The translations under genes were made by a program, and so were the position numbers. Shown in pieces: positions 7,116 through 13,990 of a stretch of DNA of 14,025 nt. Location: positions 1-14,025 of the forward strand of contig CAYOJD010000087.1 of the NCBI GenBank assembly GCA_964404205.1, read 5' to 3'. Source of the DNA: CAZWBR01 sp964404205 (lineage in GTDB: Bacteria > Bacteroidota > Bacteroidia > Bacteroidales > Prolixibacteraceae). Position 1 is the stretch's first letter. Each line of letters begins with the position of its first letter. The notes below the pieces were generated by a model, which worked only from the letters and a program-made list of their open reading frames with translations, was not told the DNA's origin and ran no database searches.

Positions 7116-8636
7116 TTATTTTATACTTTCAACCGGCGACAGTGATTTTACATACATTTCGTTGGCAAAGCGCATTTTTGTCCGTCTGCCTCCAACAACT
7201 TCCGAAGCCGATAAGCCCTTTTTCAGGCTTGCCTGGTTGGTCGAAATGCCTTTGATATCGTTAAGGGCTACTTTCAGCAACGTCTCATTTTCGTCGCCGA
7301 ATGGCAAAAGGGCCACAATATCCTCTTCTGCGGTAATATCCGGCGAAAGCCCGTTGACATAATCGCTTACATCCTGCGAATTGGCAATCTTCACAATGAT
7401 GGGTTGCATGGCATATTGATGGGTCGTATTCAGGTTGCCACTGCTATCGTAATCTTTCAATGTCGCTGAGCCTACATATTTGCCGTAGGTGTTGGTCCCA
7501 ATCACTTTCACCGTCATGTAGGGTTTTAAACTGTTAATCAGCATTTCGCTGGCCGATGCGGTGTTGTCTGAAACCAAAAAATAAACCTGACTTAATCCTA
7601 AAGAGTTGATAGCCGCTTCGGGTACAACAACATTGCCTTTACTGTCGGTCACGGCTTCTATTTTATTGGCAAAGTAGTCGTTTAGCGCCGTGTTGCCATA
7701 TTTGCTGATATAATAATCCTGCAACAGCGCATTGTATTTGCTTTTCGATAATATCTTGGTCTTGTCAGTCGAATATATCATGCTGGCCAGATAGATGGCC
7801 GTCTGCACCGACCCCCCGCCGTTGTAACGCAAATCGAGAATCAGTTTTTGTATGCCCTGTTGCTTGAAATCGGCAAAAACTTTATTCAGTTCGATATCAA
7901 AGTCTGAGGTAAATCCATTGTAAACCAGATAGCCGGTTTTGGTTCCGTTCACATCAATAACCTTGTTCAGGTATACCGGGTTTTCCTGTAACTCGACAGC
8001 TGTCATCGACAGGGTTGTTGTACCGGTCGTAATCGTATTTGTCGCTGAGGCATAAGTCGCCAACGTCAGAGAGTAGCTGTCGCTGCCGAAAAGCAAGCTG
8101 TTGTAGTTCGATACCGTCAGTTGTGTACCGTTTACTTTGGTAAAAAGGTCGCCACGTTTTAACCCTGCTTTCTCGGCCGGCGAATCTTTCAGCACATAAC
8201 GAACGAAGCCAAAAACATTGTCGGAACTGCCAATGCGCGCCAGCATAAAATCGTAGCCCATCGATTTTGAAATACCTGAAATCCAGTTTTCTATCTCGGT
8301 GTAATCCGCAACAATAAACGACCATTTGTCGACAGTACCATATTGGTACAGCAGGTCGTCAAATAGTTTCGATGGGTCACTGTATCTGTTCAGAAATGCG
8401 TTTAGGGTATCCTTATTGCTGAACTTCGATGCAGAAAGATTGTTCACATTGGCTGTCCAGAGATAGTAGTCGTGCATCCCTTCCCATACAAAATTATTCA
8501 CGGCCGTGGCTGTCGGAATGGTCGTTTTCGTTTCCTGTTTTACTTCAGGAATAACGGCCTCTTTTTTGCATCCTGAAAGTGCAAGCACAACAATGGCTGC
8601 CAGTGAAAATATGCGGAGTTTATGGAGTGATTTCAT
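7116..8636 (-). CDS. S41 family carboxy-terminal-processing-type protease with PDZ domain, lipoprotein
   Basis: This 506-residue protein is a serine protease of family S41. A lipoprotein signal ends at the lipobox ALSGC (C23). A helical S41 N-terminal region follows, then a PDZ domain around residues 130-200 (KDSPAEKAGLKRGDLF). The protease core starts near 230, with LDLRYNGGG (267-275). The catalytic serine is S361 in TASASE and the general-base lysine is K386 in YGKYVG; the 25-residue spacing matches the Tsp/CtpA Ser-Lys dyad. It should act in the periplasm or at the surface, tethered by lipid, perhaps on damaged or C-terminally tagged proteins; the true substrate is unknown. The Ser/Thr/Asn-rich stretch around 195-212 looks like a loop insertion. 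A good promoter lies just upstream. Its stop nearly meets that of the convergent M15 gene. Confidence 0.92.
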   Translation of the reverse strand: MKSLHKLRIFSLAAIVVLALSGCKKEAVIPEVKQETKTTIPTATAVNNFVWEGMHDYYLWTANVNNLSASKFSNKDTLNAFLNRYSDPSKLFDDLLYQYGTVDKWSFIVADYTEIENWISGISKSMGYDFMLARIGSSDNVFGFVRYVLKDSPAEKAGLKRGDLFTKVNGTQLTVSNYNSLLFGSDSYSLTLATYASATNTITTGTTTLSMTAVELQENPVYLNKVIDVNGTKTGYLVYNGFTSDFDIELNKVFADFKQQGIQKLILDLRYNGGGSVQTAIYLASMIYSTDKTKILSKSKYNALLQDYYISKYGNTALNDYFANKIEAVTDSKGNVVVPEAAINSLGLSQVYFLVSDNTASASEMLINSLKPYMTVKVIGTNTYGKYVGSATLKDYDSSGNLNTTHQYAMQPIIVKIANSQDVSDYVNGLSPDITAEEDIVALLPFGDENETLLKVALNDIKGISTNQASLKKGLSASEVVGGRRTKMRFANEMYVKSLSPVESIK

Positions 8637-8665
8637 GGCTGGAAAAGCTTTAAAAATTAAGAAAC

Positions 8666-8696
8666 CAAATGTAGGGATATCCTGATAAAAGACAAT
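8666..8696 (-). promoter_or_regulatory. Bacteroidota-type promoter for the S41 protease gene
   Basis: On the minus strand, ATTG (8693-8696) is followed after 19 bases by TACATTTG (8666-8673), an exact TAnnTTTG -7 element with one mismatch in the -33 element. Transcription should start near 8660, leaving a leader of roughly 25 bases before the ATG at 8636. This is the best promoter in the window and supports the phylum assignment. Confidence 0.65.
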
Positions 8697-8761
8697 GACA
8701 TTCCATTGACGATGGTTGGATTTGTTCCGTTGCGTGGGTTACCTTGCAAAATGGGCCTTTC

Positions 8762-9226
8762 TTATAAATCCTTTTCGCTCACTTTTTGGTGGATAGCCGG
8801 AAGTTCCATCAGTGCGGCAGAGCCATACCAGGGGTGCAGTTCCATTACCAGCGTTCCACGTTGAATTGCAGGGTCGGTTTCGGTAAGTGCCTTAGCCTCA
8901 TCGAGCGTTGCCACATTAAAAAGGTAGATACCCCTTATTGTTCCGTTGTCAGTGAAAGGGCCTGCCAAAATTAACTTGCCCTCATCGGCCATCCTTCCAA
9001 TATTCTTCAGATGGGCACTCATCAAATTGGCCCGTTCGGTCGAGTCGGTCAACTTTACCGGCCCCGATTTCAGGAAAGCCATCACATAATTTCTCATCCC
9101 AATTTCGTCGGCCCCTACTTTTGCAGCCAACCGGGCATCATATTCAGGATTGACGGCACGCTTCTCCTGGGCCATTCCCAGCGCTGCAATGCCAATAAAT
9201 ACGATAACTGCCAATGCCTTTTTCAT
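8762..9226 (-). CDS. Exported YciI-like (YCII-related domain) protein
   Basis: This 154-residue protein has a signal peptide (MKKALAVIVFIGIAALGMA, likely cut after A19) and a YCII-related domain over about residues 65-140. The domain shows HLKNIGRMADEGKLILAGPF (72-91), with conserved H72, and DPAIQRG, with conserved D118. YciI-like domains adopt a dimeric ferredoxin-like fold with a putative His/Asp active site, and most have no proven reaction. Export is less usual than the cytoplasmic form but common in Bacteroidota. The gene is divergent from the GH43 gene over a 139-base AT-rich interval, and 125 bases separate it from the S41 gene, which has its own promoter. I see no strong promoter for it; TACGTTTA in the leader is only a weak -7 candidate. 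Confidence 0.83.
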   Translation of the reverse strand: MKKALAVIVFIGIAALGMAQEKRAVNPEYDARLAAKVGADEIGMRNYVMAFLKSGPVKLTDSTERANLMSAHLKNIGRMADEGKLILAGPFTDNGTIRGIYLFNVATLDEAKALTETDPAIQRGTLVMELHPWYGSAALMELPAIHQKVSEKDL

Positions 9227-9365
9227 GTTAATTCTTTTTTTAATAACTGTTTAAACGTAATTGGTATCTAAAAGTTTTAGCTGTTGTGTCGAAGGATTGT
9301 GCCGTTCTTAAAAATTTTAAATTAATATTGAAGTCTCTTTTTATATTCAATCAAACACTACAAAA

Positions 9366-10508
9366 ATGCGACCAACTTTTTTGACCCTTTGTGCCTGTTT
9401 GCTTTTTCTTTTGGCTTCAGGTCAGTCTTCTCCCAATACGACAATAGTGCCAGGGGCCTTATGGCTTGATAACAGGGGAGCCCATATCAATGCCCACGGT
9501 GGCGGCATCCTCAGTCATAACGGAAGGTATTATTGGTATGGCGAACACAAGGTGGGCGGCGAACTGGGAAATACCGCGCAAGTGGGGGTGAGTTGTTACA
9601 GTTCCGACGATTTGGTGAACTGGGAGAATGAGGGGATTGCACTTGCCGTTGATAATGAAAATCCTCAGAGTGATATTGCACGTGGATGTGTTCTCGAAAG
9701 GCCCAAAGTGATTTTCAACCCTCTTACCGGAAAGTTTGTGATGTGGTTTCATCTCGAATTAAAAGGGCATGGCTATCTTGAGGCCCGCTCAGGTGTAGCG
9801 GTCAGCGATTTGCCAACGGGCCCCTATACTTTCGTAAAAAGCTTTCGTCCAAACGCAGGTTTCTGGCCATTGAATGTGCAGCCTTGCCACCATAAGCCGC
9901 TATCTCCCGATCTGAAAAAAGATTACTGTGGCGGCAAAGGGTGTTTGCCTGCGCATCCCGATTCGGTCAATATTTTGGGACGCGATTTTGCAGGTGGACA
10001 AATGGCCCGCGACATGAACCTTTTTGTCGACGACGACGGGACTGCTTACCATATTTATGCTTCCGAAGAAAACAGTACCCTCCATATTTCAAAACTCACG
10101 CCCGATTATCTCTCTTGCTCCGGCGAATATATCAGGGCTTTTACCGGTCGTTACATGGAAGCGCCGGCCATGTTCAAACACGATGGCAAATACTATCTCA
10201 TCGCCTCCGATTGTACCGGGTGGGCTCCAAATGCCGCCCGTTCGGCTACAGCCGATTCAATACTGGGGGAATGGAGCGAACTGGGTAATCCTTGTGAGGG
10301 CGAAGGGGCCGACCTGACTTTCCATTCGCAAAGCACCTACATATTGCCTATGCCCGGGAGAGCGGGAGAGTTTATCTTTATGGCTGACCGATGGTCTCCG
10401 AAAGATGCCATCGATGGCCGATATATTTGGCTGCCTTTCGCTATCGAAAAGGGCAGGCCGGTTATCAGGTGGAGCAACCATTGGGATATGTCCCAGAGCT
10501 TACCTTGA
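9366..10508 (+). CDS. Secreted GH43 glycosidase, exo-beta-1,3-galactanase-like
   Basis: This 380-residue protein is a glycoside hydrolase family 43 five-bladed propeller with a signal peptide (cut near residue 19). INAHGGGIL (41-49), YYWYGEH, ERPKVIFNP (E111), MEAPAMFKHDGKYYLIAS (E265) and SGWAPN-like TGWAPN place it near the GH43_24/34 type that includes exo-beta-1,3-galactanases. From memory of the Phanerochaete exo-beta-1,3-galactanase, E265 aligns with the catalytic acid and Q322 (HSQS) with the glutamine that replaces the usual aspartate base. Relative to that enzyme there is an extra segment of about 50 residues (161-213) with C174, C188 and C193. The natural substrate is likely a beta-galactan or arabinogalactan side chain; specificity within the subfamilies (beta-galactosidase versus exo-galactanase) is uncertain. 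No SusC/D genes lie nearby, and the downstream lipid-kinase gene is 87 bases away. Confidence 0.88.
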   Translation: MRPTFLTLCACLLFLLASGQSSPNTTIVPGALWLDNRGAHINAHGGGILSHNGRYYWYGEHKVGGELGNTAQVGVSCYSSDDLVNWENEGIALAVDNENPQSDIARGCVLERPKVIFNPLTGKFVMWFHLELKGHGYLEARSGVAVSDLPTGPYTFVKSFRPNAGFWPLNVQPCHHKPLSPDLKKDYCGGKGCLPAHPDSVNILGRDFAGGQMARDMNLFVDDDGTAYHIYASEENSTLHISKLTPDYLSCSGEYIRAFTGRYMEAPAMFKHDGKYYLIASDCTGWAPNAARSATADSILGEWSELGNPCEGEGADLTFHSQSTYILPMPGRAGEFIFMADRWSPKDAIDGRYIWLPFAIEKGRPVIRWSNHWDMSQSLP

Positions 10509-10595
10509 ATGGGATAAAATAAAAATGGATTGTTCGTTCGAAAAAGGAGTGAGAGTCCAGAAAACGGTGCTATTTTCAAACACTTTTTTGGTAAA

Positions 10596-11549
10596 ATGGT
10601 AAACGAAACAAGCGAAGTCTGGCAGCTAATATTGAATCCCCATGCCGGTGGCGGGCGGGGCACCCGCGATCGCGACAAAATGGTGAGGATGCTCAAGAAA
10701 TCGGGAATTGTGTTGCAACTCTCGGTATCGCAGTATCCGGGTCACTCCATCAAACTGGCCTGTGATCTGGCCATTCAGGGAGCCACCCGGTTTATCGTTG
10801 CCGGTGGCGATGGTACACTCAACGAGGTGGTGAATGGGATTTTCAGTTGCGGCAACGAGCTTTGCCGCAAGGTTACCATTGCAATGCTGCCTGTTGGCAC
10901 CGGAAACGACTGGATCAAGACCTTCGGCATCCCCGATGACTATCAGCAGGCTATCGATATCATCAAGCGCGGAAAATGTGTCTATCAGGATTTGGGAGAA
11001 ATATCGTACGAAATCGATGGACAGCTGCATAAGCGTTACTTTGCCAACAGTGCCGGATTTGGTTTCGATGCCGTAGTGGCCAATCAGGCTAACCGAATGA
11101 AAGAGAAAGGGGCCAGCGGATTAAAGGTGTATATCCTGAGCCTGATTCGCAGTTATCTGGCTTACCGTTCAGTGCCGACTACTTTTACCATCGACGGAAA
11201 TCCCGTTTCGGTGATGCTTTTCAGTGGAAGTGTAGGGATAGGTAAATTCAGTGGAGGGGGGATGATGCAAGTGCCCGATGCCAATCCGCTGAATGGCAAA
11301 TTGCATGTTACCCTAATCCGCAAAATCGGGATATGGGGCATCCTGACCAACTTTCGGGGGCTCTATTCCGGGAAGTTTATCCGCGACCGTCGTGTTTCCA
11401 CCCATACCGGAACCCATATCGAAATTGAAGCCGAACGATTGCTTCCCGGCGAAGCCGATGGCGAATCACTGGGCAATGGCCGTTTCGCTATACGTGTAAT
11501 ACCTCAACAACTAAGGGTTGTCTACGGCTCCGATGATTTTTTGAAATAG
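10596..11549 (+). CDS. YegS/DagK-family lipid kinase (diacylglycerol kinase catalytic domain)
   Basis: This 317-residue protein belongs to the diacylglycerol/sphingosine kinase superfamily (YegS, DgkB, BmrU relatives), which uses ATP to phosphorylate a lipid hydroxyl at the inner face of the membrane. Motifs counted from the ATG at 10596 are NPHAGGGRG (14-22), the nucleotide-binding GGDGTLNEVVNG (70-81), PVGTGND (99-105), GKFSGGGM (216-223) and EADGE near 286-290, containing the putative catalytic acid. I chose the ATG at 10596 because it starts six codons before the first strand; an in-frame TTG at 10530 would add 22 residues unlike the family. A 25-codon reading frame (10525-10602) overlaps this ATG by 7 bases. 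The role is probably phospholipid recycling or a membrane lipid of Bacteroidota. The link to the GH43 gene seems to be proximity only. Confidence 0.92.
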   Translation: MVNETSEVWQLILNPHAGGGRGTRDRDKMVRMLKKSGIVLQLSVSQYPGHSIKLACDLAIQGATRFIVAGGDGTLNEVVNGIFSCGNELCRKVTIAMLPVGTGNDWIKTFGIPDDYQQAIDIIKRGKCVYQDLGEISYEIDGQLHKRYFANSAGFGFDAVVANQANRMKEKGASGLKVYILSLIRSYLAYRSVPTTFTIDGNPVSVMLFSGSVGIGKFSGGGMMQVPDANPLNGKLHVTLIRKIGIWGILTNFRGLYSGKFIRDRRVSTHTGTHIEIEAERLLPGEADGESLGNGRFAIRVIPQQLRVVYGSDDFLK

Positions 11550-11626
11550 ATTTCAACATATCCATTTATTCTCCTGTACTTATACGATACTCTTTTTGTT
11601 TTTTGCACCGTCAAACGGTAAATTGT

Positions 11627-11772
11627 ATGTCTACATTTAGTATCGTAGCTGTTTTTAGGGAAGATTACAGTAATAATCAGGCCGGGCGTTTACCCTTTGG
11701 CGGTTTGCTTCAATAGCCGGGGCATATTCGCTGCTGGCCTGTAACGTGTGGCATATCTTTCTTTTTTTTTGA
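11627..11772 (+). pseudogene. Coding-like remnant in two overlapping frames
   Basis: From the ATG at 11627 a 29-codon frame reads MSTFSIVAVFREDY then SNNQAGRLPFGGLLQ and stops at 11716. A second frame, open from 11677 to a TGA at 11770-11772, reads GRAFTLWRFASIAGAYS followed by LLACNVWHIFLFF. Both look compositionally like real protein and would join if the frame shifted near 11700. This could be a decayed small gene, a gene end cut by insertion, or chance open frames. I recognise no domain. The first 14 codons overlap the left inverted repeat. Confidence 0.3.
11632..11670 (+). repeat. Left copy of a 39-nt inverted repeat
   Basis: This copy runs TACATTTAG, TATCGTAGCTGT, TTTTAGGGAAGATTACAG. 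Its reverse complement recurs at 13952-13990 with 36 of 39 positions identical, including a run of 18 identical bases at the inner end. The two copies point toward each other and enclose 2281 bases with two unknown genes. An extra 8-base dyad, TACGATAC (11583-11590) with GTATCGTA (11640-11647), overlaps its outer part. Confidence 0.85.
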
Positions 11773-11879
11773 TATCCTGTAGATACCAAAACCCATCGTG
11801 ATAGCTTAATATCGATGCTTTAAGTTATGCACAGTAAGGGGTAGTTTTTGCACAGTCTGACGAGTGAGGCTATGAGCAC

Positions 11880-11962
11880 TGGCGGATTTTTTGCACGCCG
11901 TTTGCACGAAGTACCACACTACAAAAATACGAAAAAGTTTGATACGAGAACTTAATCCGCCA
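11880..11962. repeat. 9-bp inverted pair enclosing 65 bases with TTTGCAC repeats
   Basis: TGGCGGATT (11880-11888) and AATCCGCCA (11954-11962) are exact reverse complements. Between them are TTTTTTGCAC and TTTGCAC, and just outside lies AGCCTGT twice (11971, 11984). Such an arrangement could fold as a long imperfect hairpin or serve as a recombinase recognition region. It could also be chance, as the arms are short. Confidence 0.4.
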
Positions 11963-12050
11963 TTGCATATAGCCTGTGTTAGCAGCCTGTAACTTATTTT
12001 TTATGTAGGGGGTTTGTTCTGAGTATATTTTTGTTATTATTGCTGGCTCT

Positions 12051-12060
12051 GCAAAGGTAC
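12051..12060 (-). other. CTnDOT-type integration core match (GTACCTTTGC)
   Basis: The minus strand reads GTACCTTTGC, an exact fit to GTANNTTTGC, the conserved 10-bp core described for CTnDOT-family integrase sites in Bacteroides. The same letters contain TACCTTTG, a perfect -7 promoter element, but no suitable -33 element lies 19-21 bases upstream and no gene lies downstream on that strand. An attachment-site remnant is therefore at least as likely, but a 10-base match alone is weak. Confidence 0.35.
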
Positions 12061-12097
12061 TATTTCTGGACGAAACAATAATTTATAGGAAGTTTAT

Positions 12098-13165
12098 TTA
12101 TTCTACTTCTTGAATAATCCGCTTCCAAACAATTTGATTTTGGTATAATTCGTAAATTTTATCATCGGTAAGTGCGTAGCCGAATTTGTTTTGGGGTTGG
12201 TAATAACGTGGCGAATAAGGGTGTTCGTTGTAGCTCAATTTCCATTTTACTACTATTAAGCGAATATTGTTGTTCGTATTTTTAGATATTGCTTTGTAGT
12301 TGGGTTTGATTAACGGTTGCGCATTTCCTGTACCTCTTTCGGGAATAAGTCCCGAAAAGTTGCCGTATTTCTCCATTGCATAAGTTGCATAAAAAGCCTG
12401 CTTTTTTCTTTCGGTAGGCGATAGGCGGGCTAATTCTCTTTTGTAGGAAGTTGTTAAATCATCTGTGGTATTAGCTTGAGCCAAGTCTTTCCGGTAGCTT
12501 TCCATTTCTTTCCTAAATTCTTCGGCAGCAGTTTTATCGGTTTTCAGTAATTCCTGATATGCTTTCTCCATTTCTTTTAGATTTTCGCTTGCAGAAGTTG
12601 TTGAGCCATTATTCTTTTGCTTTTTTTCTTCGGCTTTTATGAGTGCTGTGAGGTATTCTTCTTGCGAAACAGGCAAAAACAGAGGTTCATTGCCCTTGTA
12701 AATTGCGGTAGTTTCACGTCCTTCGTTTTCATAAATGGGATAGCCTATAAAATCACCGATTTTCATAGGTGCGGTATAAATTTCGCCAATGCCCGATTGC
12801 AATGGCTGTCCGAGAATAGAGGCTATATTATTGAAATAAAAACTGACACTGCCGCCCGCCTTTCGCACGGTTTCTCCTTCGTCCAATAAATATGGCATAA
12901 AATACATATCCAATATGCCGTTAGTTCCATCGCTGTATGCTTCCACTTCGTACCCTTGTGGCATATTTACACTCGGCTGTGATTGTAAAATGATAAATAT
13001 TTTTTGAGAATTTACGTCATTTTTGGGTATTCTGTTTACAACCTTTCCTTTTATGTAGGGTAAAAATGCGTCTTCGCCCACAGTTACGGTTTTACGCGAA
13101 TACTGTTGACCGAAAACGGCTATGTTTGAAACTGCAAAGAGTAATATAAAGAGGTATTTGCGCAT
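12098..13165 (-). CDS. Exported protein of unknown function with central coiled coil
   Basis: I do not recognise this 355-residue protein. It starts with a clear signal peptide (MRKYLFILLFAVSNIAVFG, cut near residue 19-20), which fixes the start at the ATG at 13165; a frame extension to 13246 adds an unlikely Cys-rich leader. Residues about 22-165 look beta-rich. Residues about 166-265 are charged and helical, with a likely coiled coil (ENLKEMEKAYQELLK) between two low-complexity turns. The C-terminus (about 285-355) has aromatic/Tyr-rich strands such as YSPRYYQPQNKFGY. No catalytic motif, lipobox or membrane helix is visible, so the protein is probably periplasmic or secreted. It begins 16 bases after the stop of the upstream unknown gene, so the two probably form one transcript and may act together. 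Base composition is AT-richer than the glycosidase genes to the left. Confidence 0.75.
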   Translation of the reverse strand: MRKYLFILLFAVSNIAVFGQQYSRKTVTVGEDAFLPYIKGKVVNRIPKNDVNSQKIFIILQSQPSVNMPQGYEVEAYSDGTNGILDMYFMPYLLDEGETVRKAGGSVSFYFNNIASILGQPLQSGIGEIYTAPMKIGDFIGYPIYENEGRETTAIYKGNEPLFLPVSQEEYLTALIKAEEKKQKNNGSTTSASENLKEMEKAYQELLKTDKTAAEEFRKEMESYRKDLAQANTTDDLTTSYKRELARLSPTERKKQAFYATYAMEKYGNFSGLIPERGTGNAQPLIKPNYKAISKNTNNNIRLIVVKWKLSYNEHPYSPRYYQPQNKFGYALTDDKIYELYQNQIVWKRIIQEVE

Positions 13166-13181
13166 TATTGTCGATAAATTT

Positions 13182-13913
13182 TCACTTGTTAAACTTTCCG
13201 AACCAATATTTATAGGCAGACAACAACACATCGGCATAGTCGTCAATTGCCGAATAGCAACTTAAATCAGTAGGTACAACTTCGCCTATTTGTTGCAACG
13301 TGGCTATTTCGTTTTGAATGTTTGTAAGTTTACGGTAATCGGGCAAAAGCGATTTAAGCGTAGTCAAATATTGCTCAATGGCGTCGGTTTGTAGGGGCGA
13401 CATTTTTTGGCAATATTCAATTTTTGCGGCGTGAATTTGTTTTTCGGCGGCGTTGGAACGGGCAATTTCGGCATCGGAACATATTCCCGAACAGAGCAGT
13501 CTTTCGAGCGGACGAATTTTTTCTTCCAATTTACGGGTTTCTATCGTGTCCTGCATTTCCACATTTTTAAAAATCTGCGAAACACGGTTCATACGTTTTG
13601 TAATGTGTTCACCGAGTAGTTTTTGCTCGTTAGCAAGGTTGAACAGCCGTTTGGCGTTGTCGCCTTTTTTAGTTGCGGCTTGCGGATTTTTCATCGCCTT
13701 GTTTTTCATTTGGTCGGCATACTGCTGCGCCCACTTTTCCTGTTCGGCATCGCTCATTTCGCCCACTGTTTCTAATTCCTGCATTGAAATTCCGTATTGT
13801 TCGCTAATCACCTTTTCTGCCGCTTTTCGTCCTTCGGCTTCGTTGCCGTTTGAGTTTTGCAGTTTTTGCACATCAGATTTATTCAATCCTGATTGACGAA
13901 TGGCGTTTGACAC
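13182..13913 (-). CDS. Unknown helical protein, 5'-truncated at the inverted repeat
   Basis: This frame encodes about 243 residues from a GTG at 13913, but that start is doubtful. The frame stays open upstream to 13973, reading LLLGKITDAQADTEKNKI before a TAG at 13974-13976. The segment TDAQA-D looks like the end of a signal peptide with a cleavage site after AQA. An ATG and the front of the signal are missing, and the loss falls exactly where the inverted repeat (13952-13990) begins. The body is almost entirely helical and charged, with coiled-coil character (about residues 55-135), a DAEQEKWAQQYADQMKNK stretch and cysteines C141, C145, C168 and C219. I recognise no family. It is followed by the exported 355-residue protein 16 bases later. 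It is either a broken gene or one using a non-ATG start without export. Confidence 0.6.
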   Translation of the reverse strand: MSNAIRQSGLNKSDVQKLQNSNGNEAEGRKAAEKVISEQYGISMQELETVGEMSDAEQEKWAQQYADQMKNKAMKNPQAATKKGDNAKRLFNLANEQKLLGEHITKRMNRVSQIFKNVEMQDTIETRKLEEKIRPLERLLCSGICSDAEIARSNAAEKQIHAAKIEYCQKMSPLQTDAIEQYLTTLKSLLPDYRKLTNIQNEIATLQQIGEVVPTDLSCYSAIDDYADVLLSAYKYWFGKFNK

Positions 13914-13951
13914 GATTTTATTCTTGTTTTTTTCAGTATCTGCCTGTGCAT

Positions 13952-13990
13952 CTGTAATCTTCCCTAAAAGCAGCTACGATATTAATTGTA
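13952..13990 (-). repeat. Right copy of the 39-nt inverted repeat
   Basis: Read on the minus strand this is TACAATTAA, TATCGTAGCTGC, TTTTAGGGAAGATTACAG, matching the left copy at 36 of 39 positions. In one frame both copies encode nearly the same peptide (STFSIVAVFREDY left, STINIVAAFREDY right). Three differences fall in codons with changed residues and none in the inner 18 bases. The repeat covers the point where the downstream gene loses its start. Confidence 0.85.

Larger units (their letters stand above)
11550..12097. other. 548-base interval without an intact gene; repeat-rich, probable mobile-element border
   Basis: No reading frame over about 30 codons here looks like an intact gene. 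The interval holds one copy of the 39-nt inverted repeat (11632-11670), a coding-like remnant in two frames (11627-11772), repeated T-rich GCAC motifs (11599-11608, 11845-11853, 11887-11896, 11901-11907), two GCACAGT copies 21 bases apart (11829, 11850), GCCTGTAAC at 11738-11746 and again at 11985-11993, an inverted pair TGGCGGATT/AATCCGCCA, and a CTnDOT-like core at 12051-12060. A mini-dyad ACCGT-CAA-ACGGT lies at 11607-11619. I see no tRNA gene or convincing terminator for the lipid kinase. Confidence 0.6.

Noticed and set aside
10530..10595. TTG start for the lipid kinase adding 22 residues
   Set aside because: The extension has no family resemblance, and the ATG at 10596 starts just before the first conserved strand.
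11599..11993. CRISPR array or integron attC site
   Set aside because: The short repeats have irregular spacing and length, with no spacer pattern, and the GTT/AAC consensus ends of attC sites do not fit.
13166..13246. Upstream in-frame extension of the 355-residue exported protein
   Set aside because: It would put a Cys-rich leader before a good signal peptide and overlap the preceding gene by 65 bases.
11632..13990. Insertion sequence with terminal inverted repeats and its own transposase
   Set aside because: No transposase-like frame exists between the repeats, and no clear target-site duplication flanks them.
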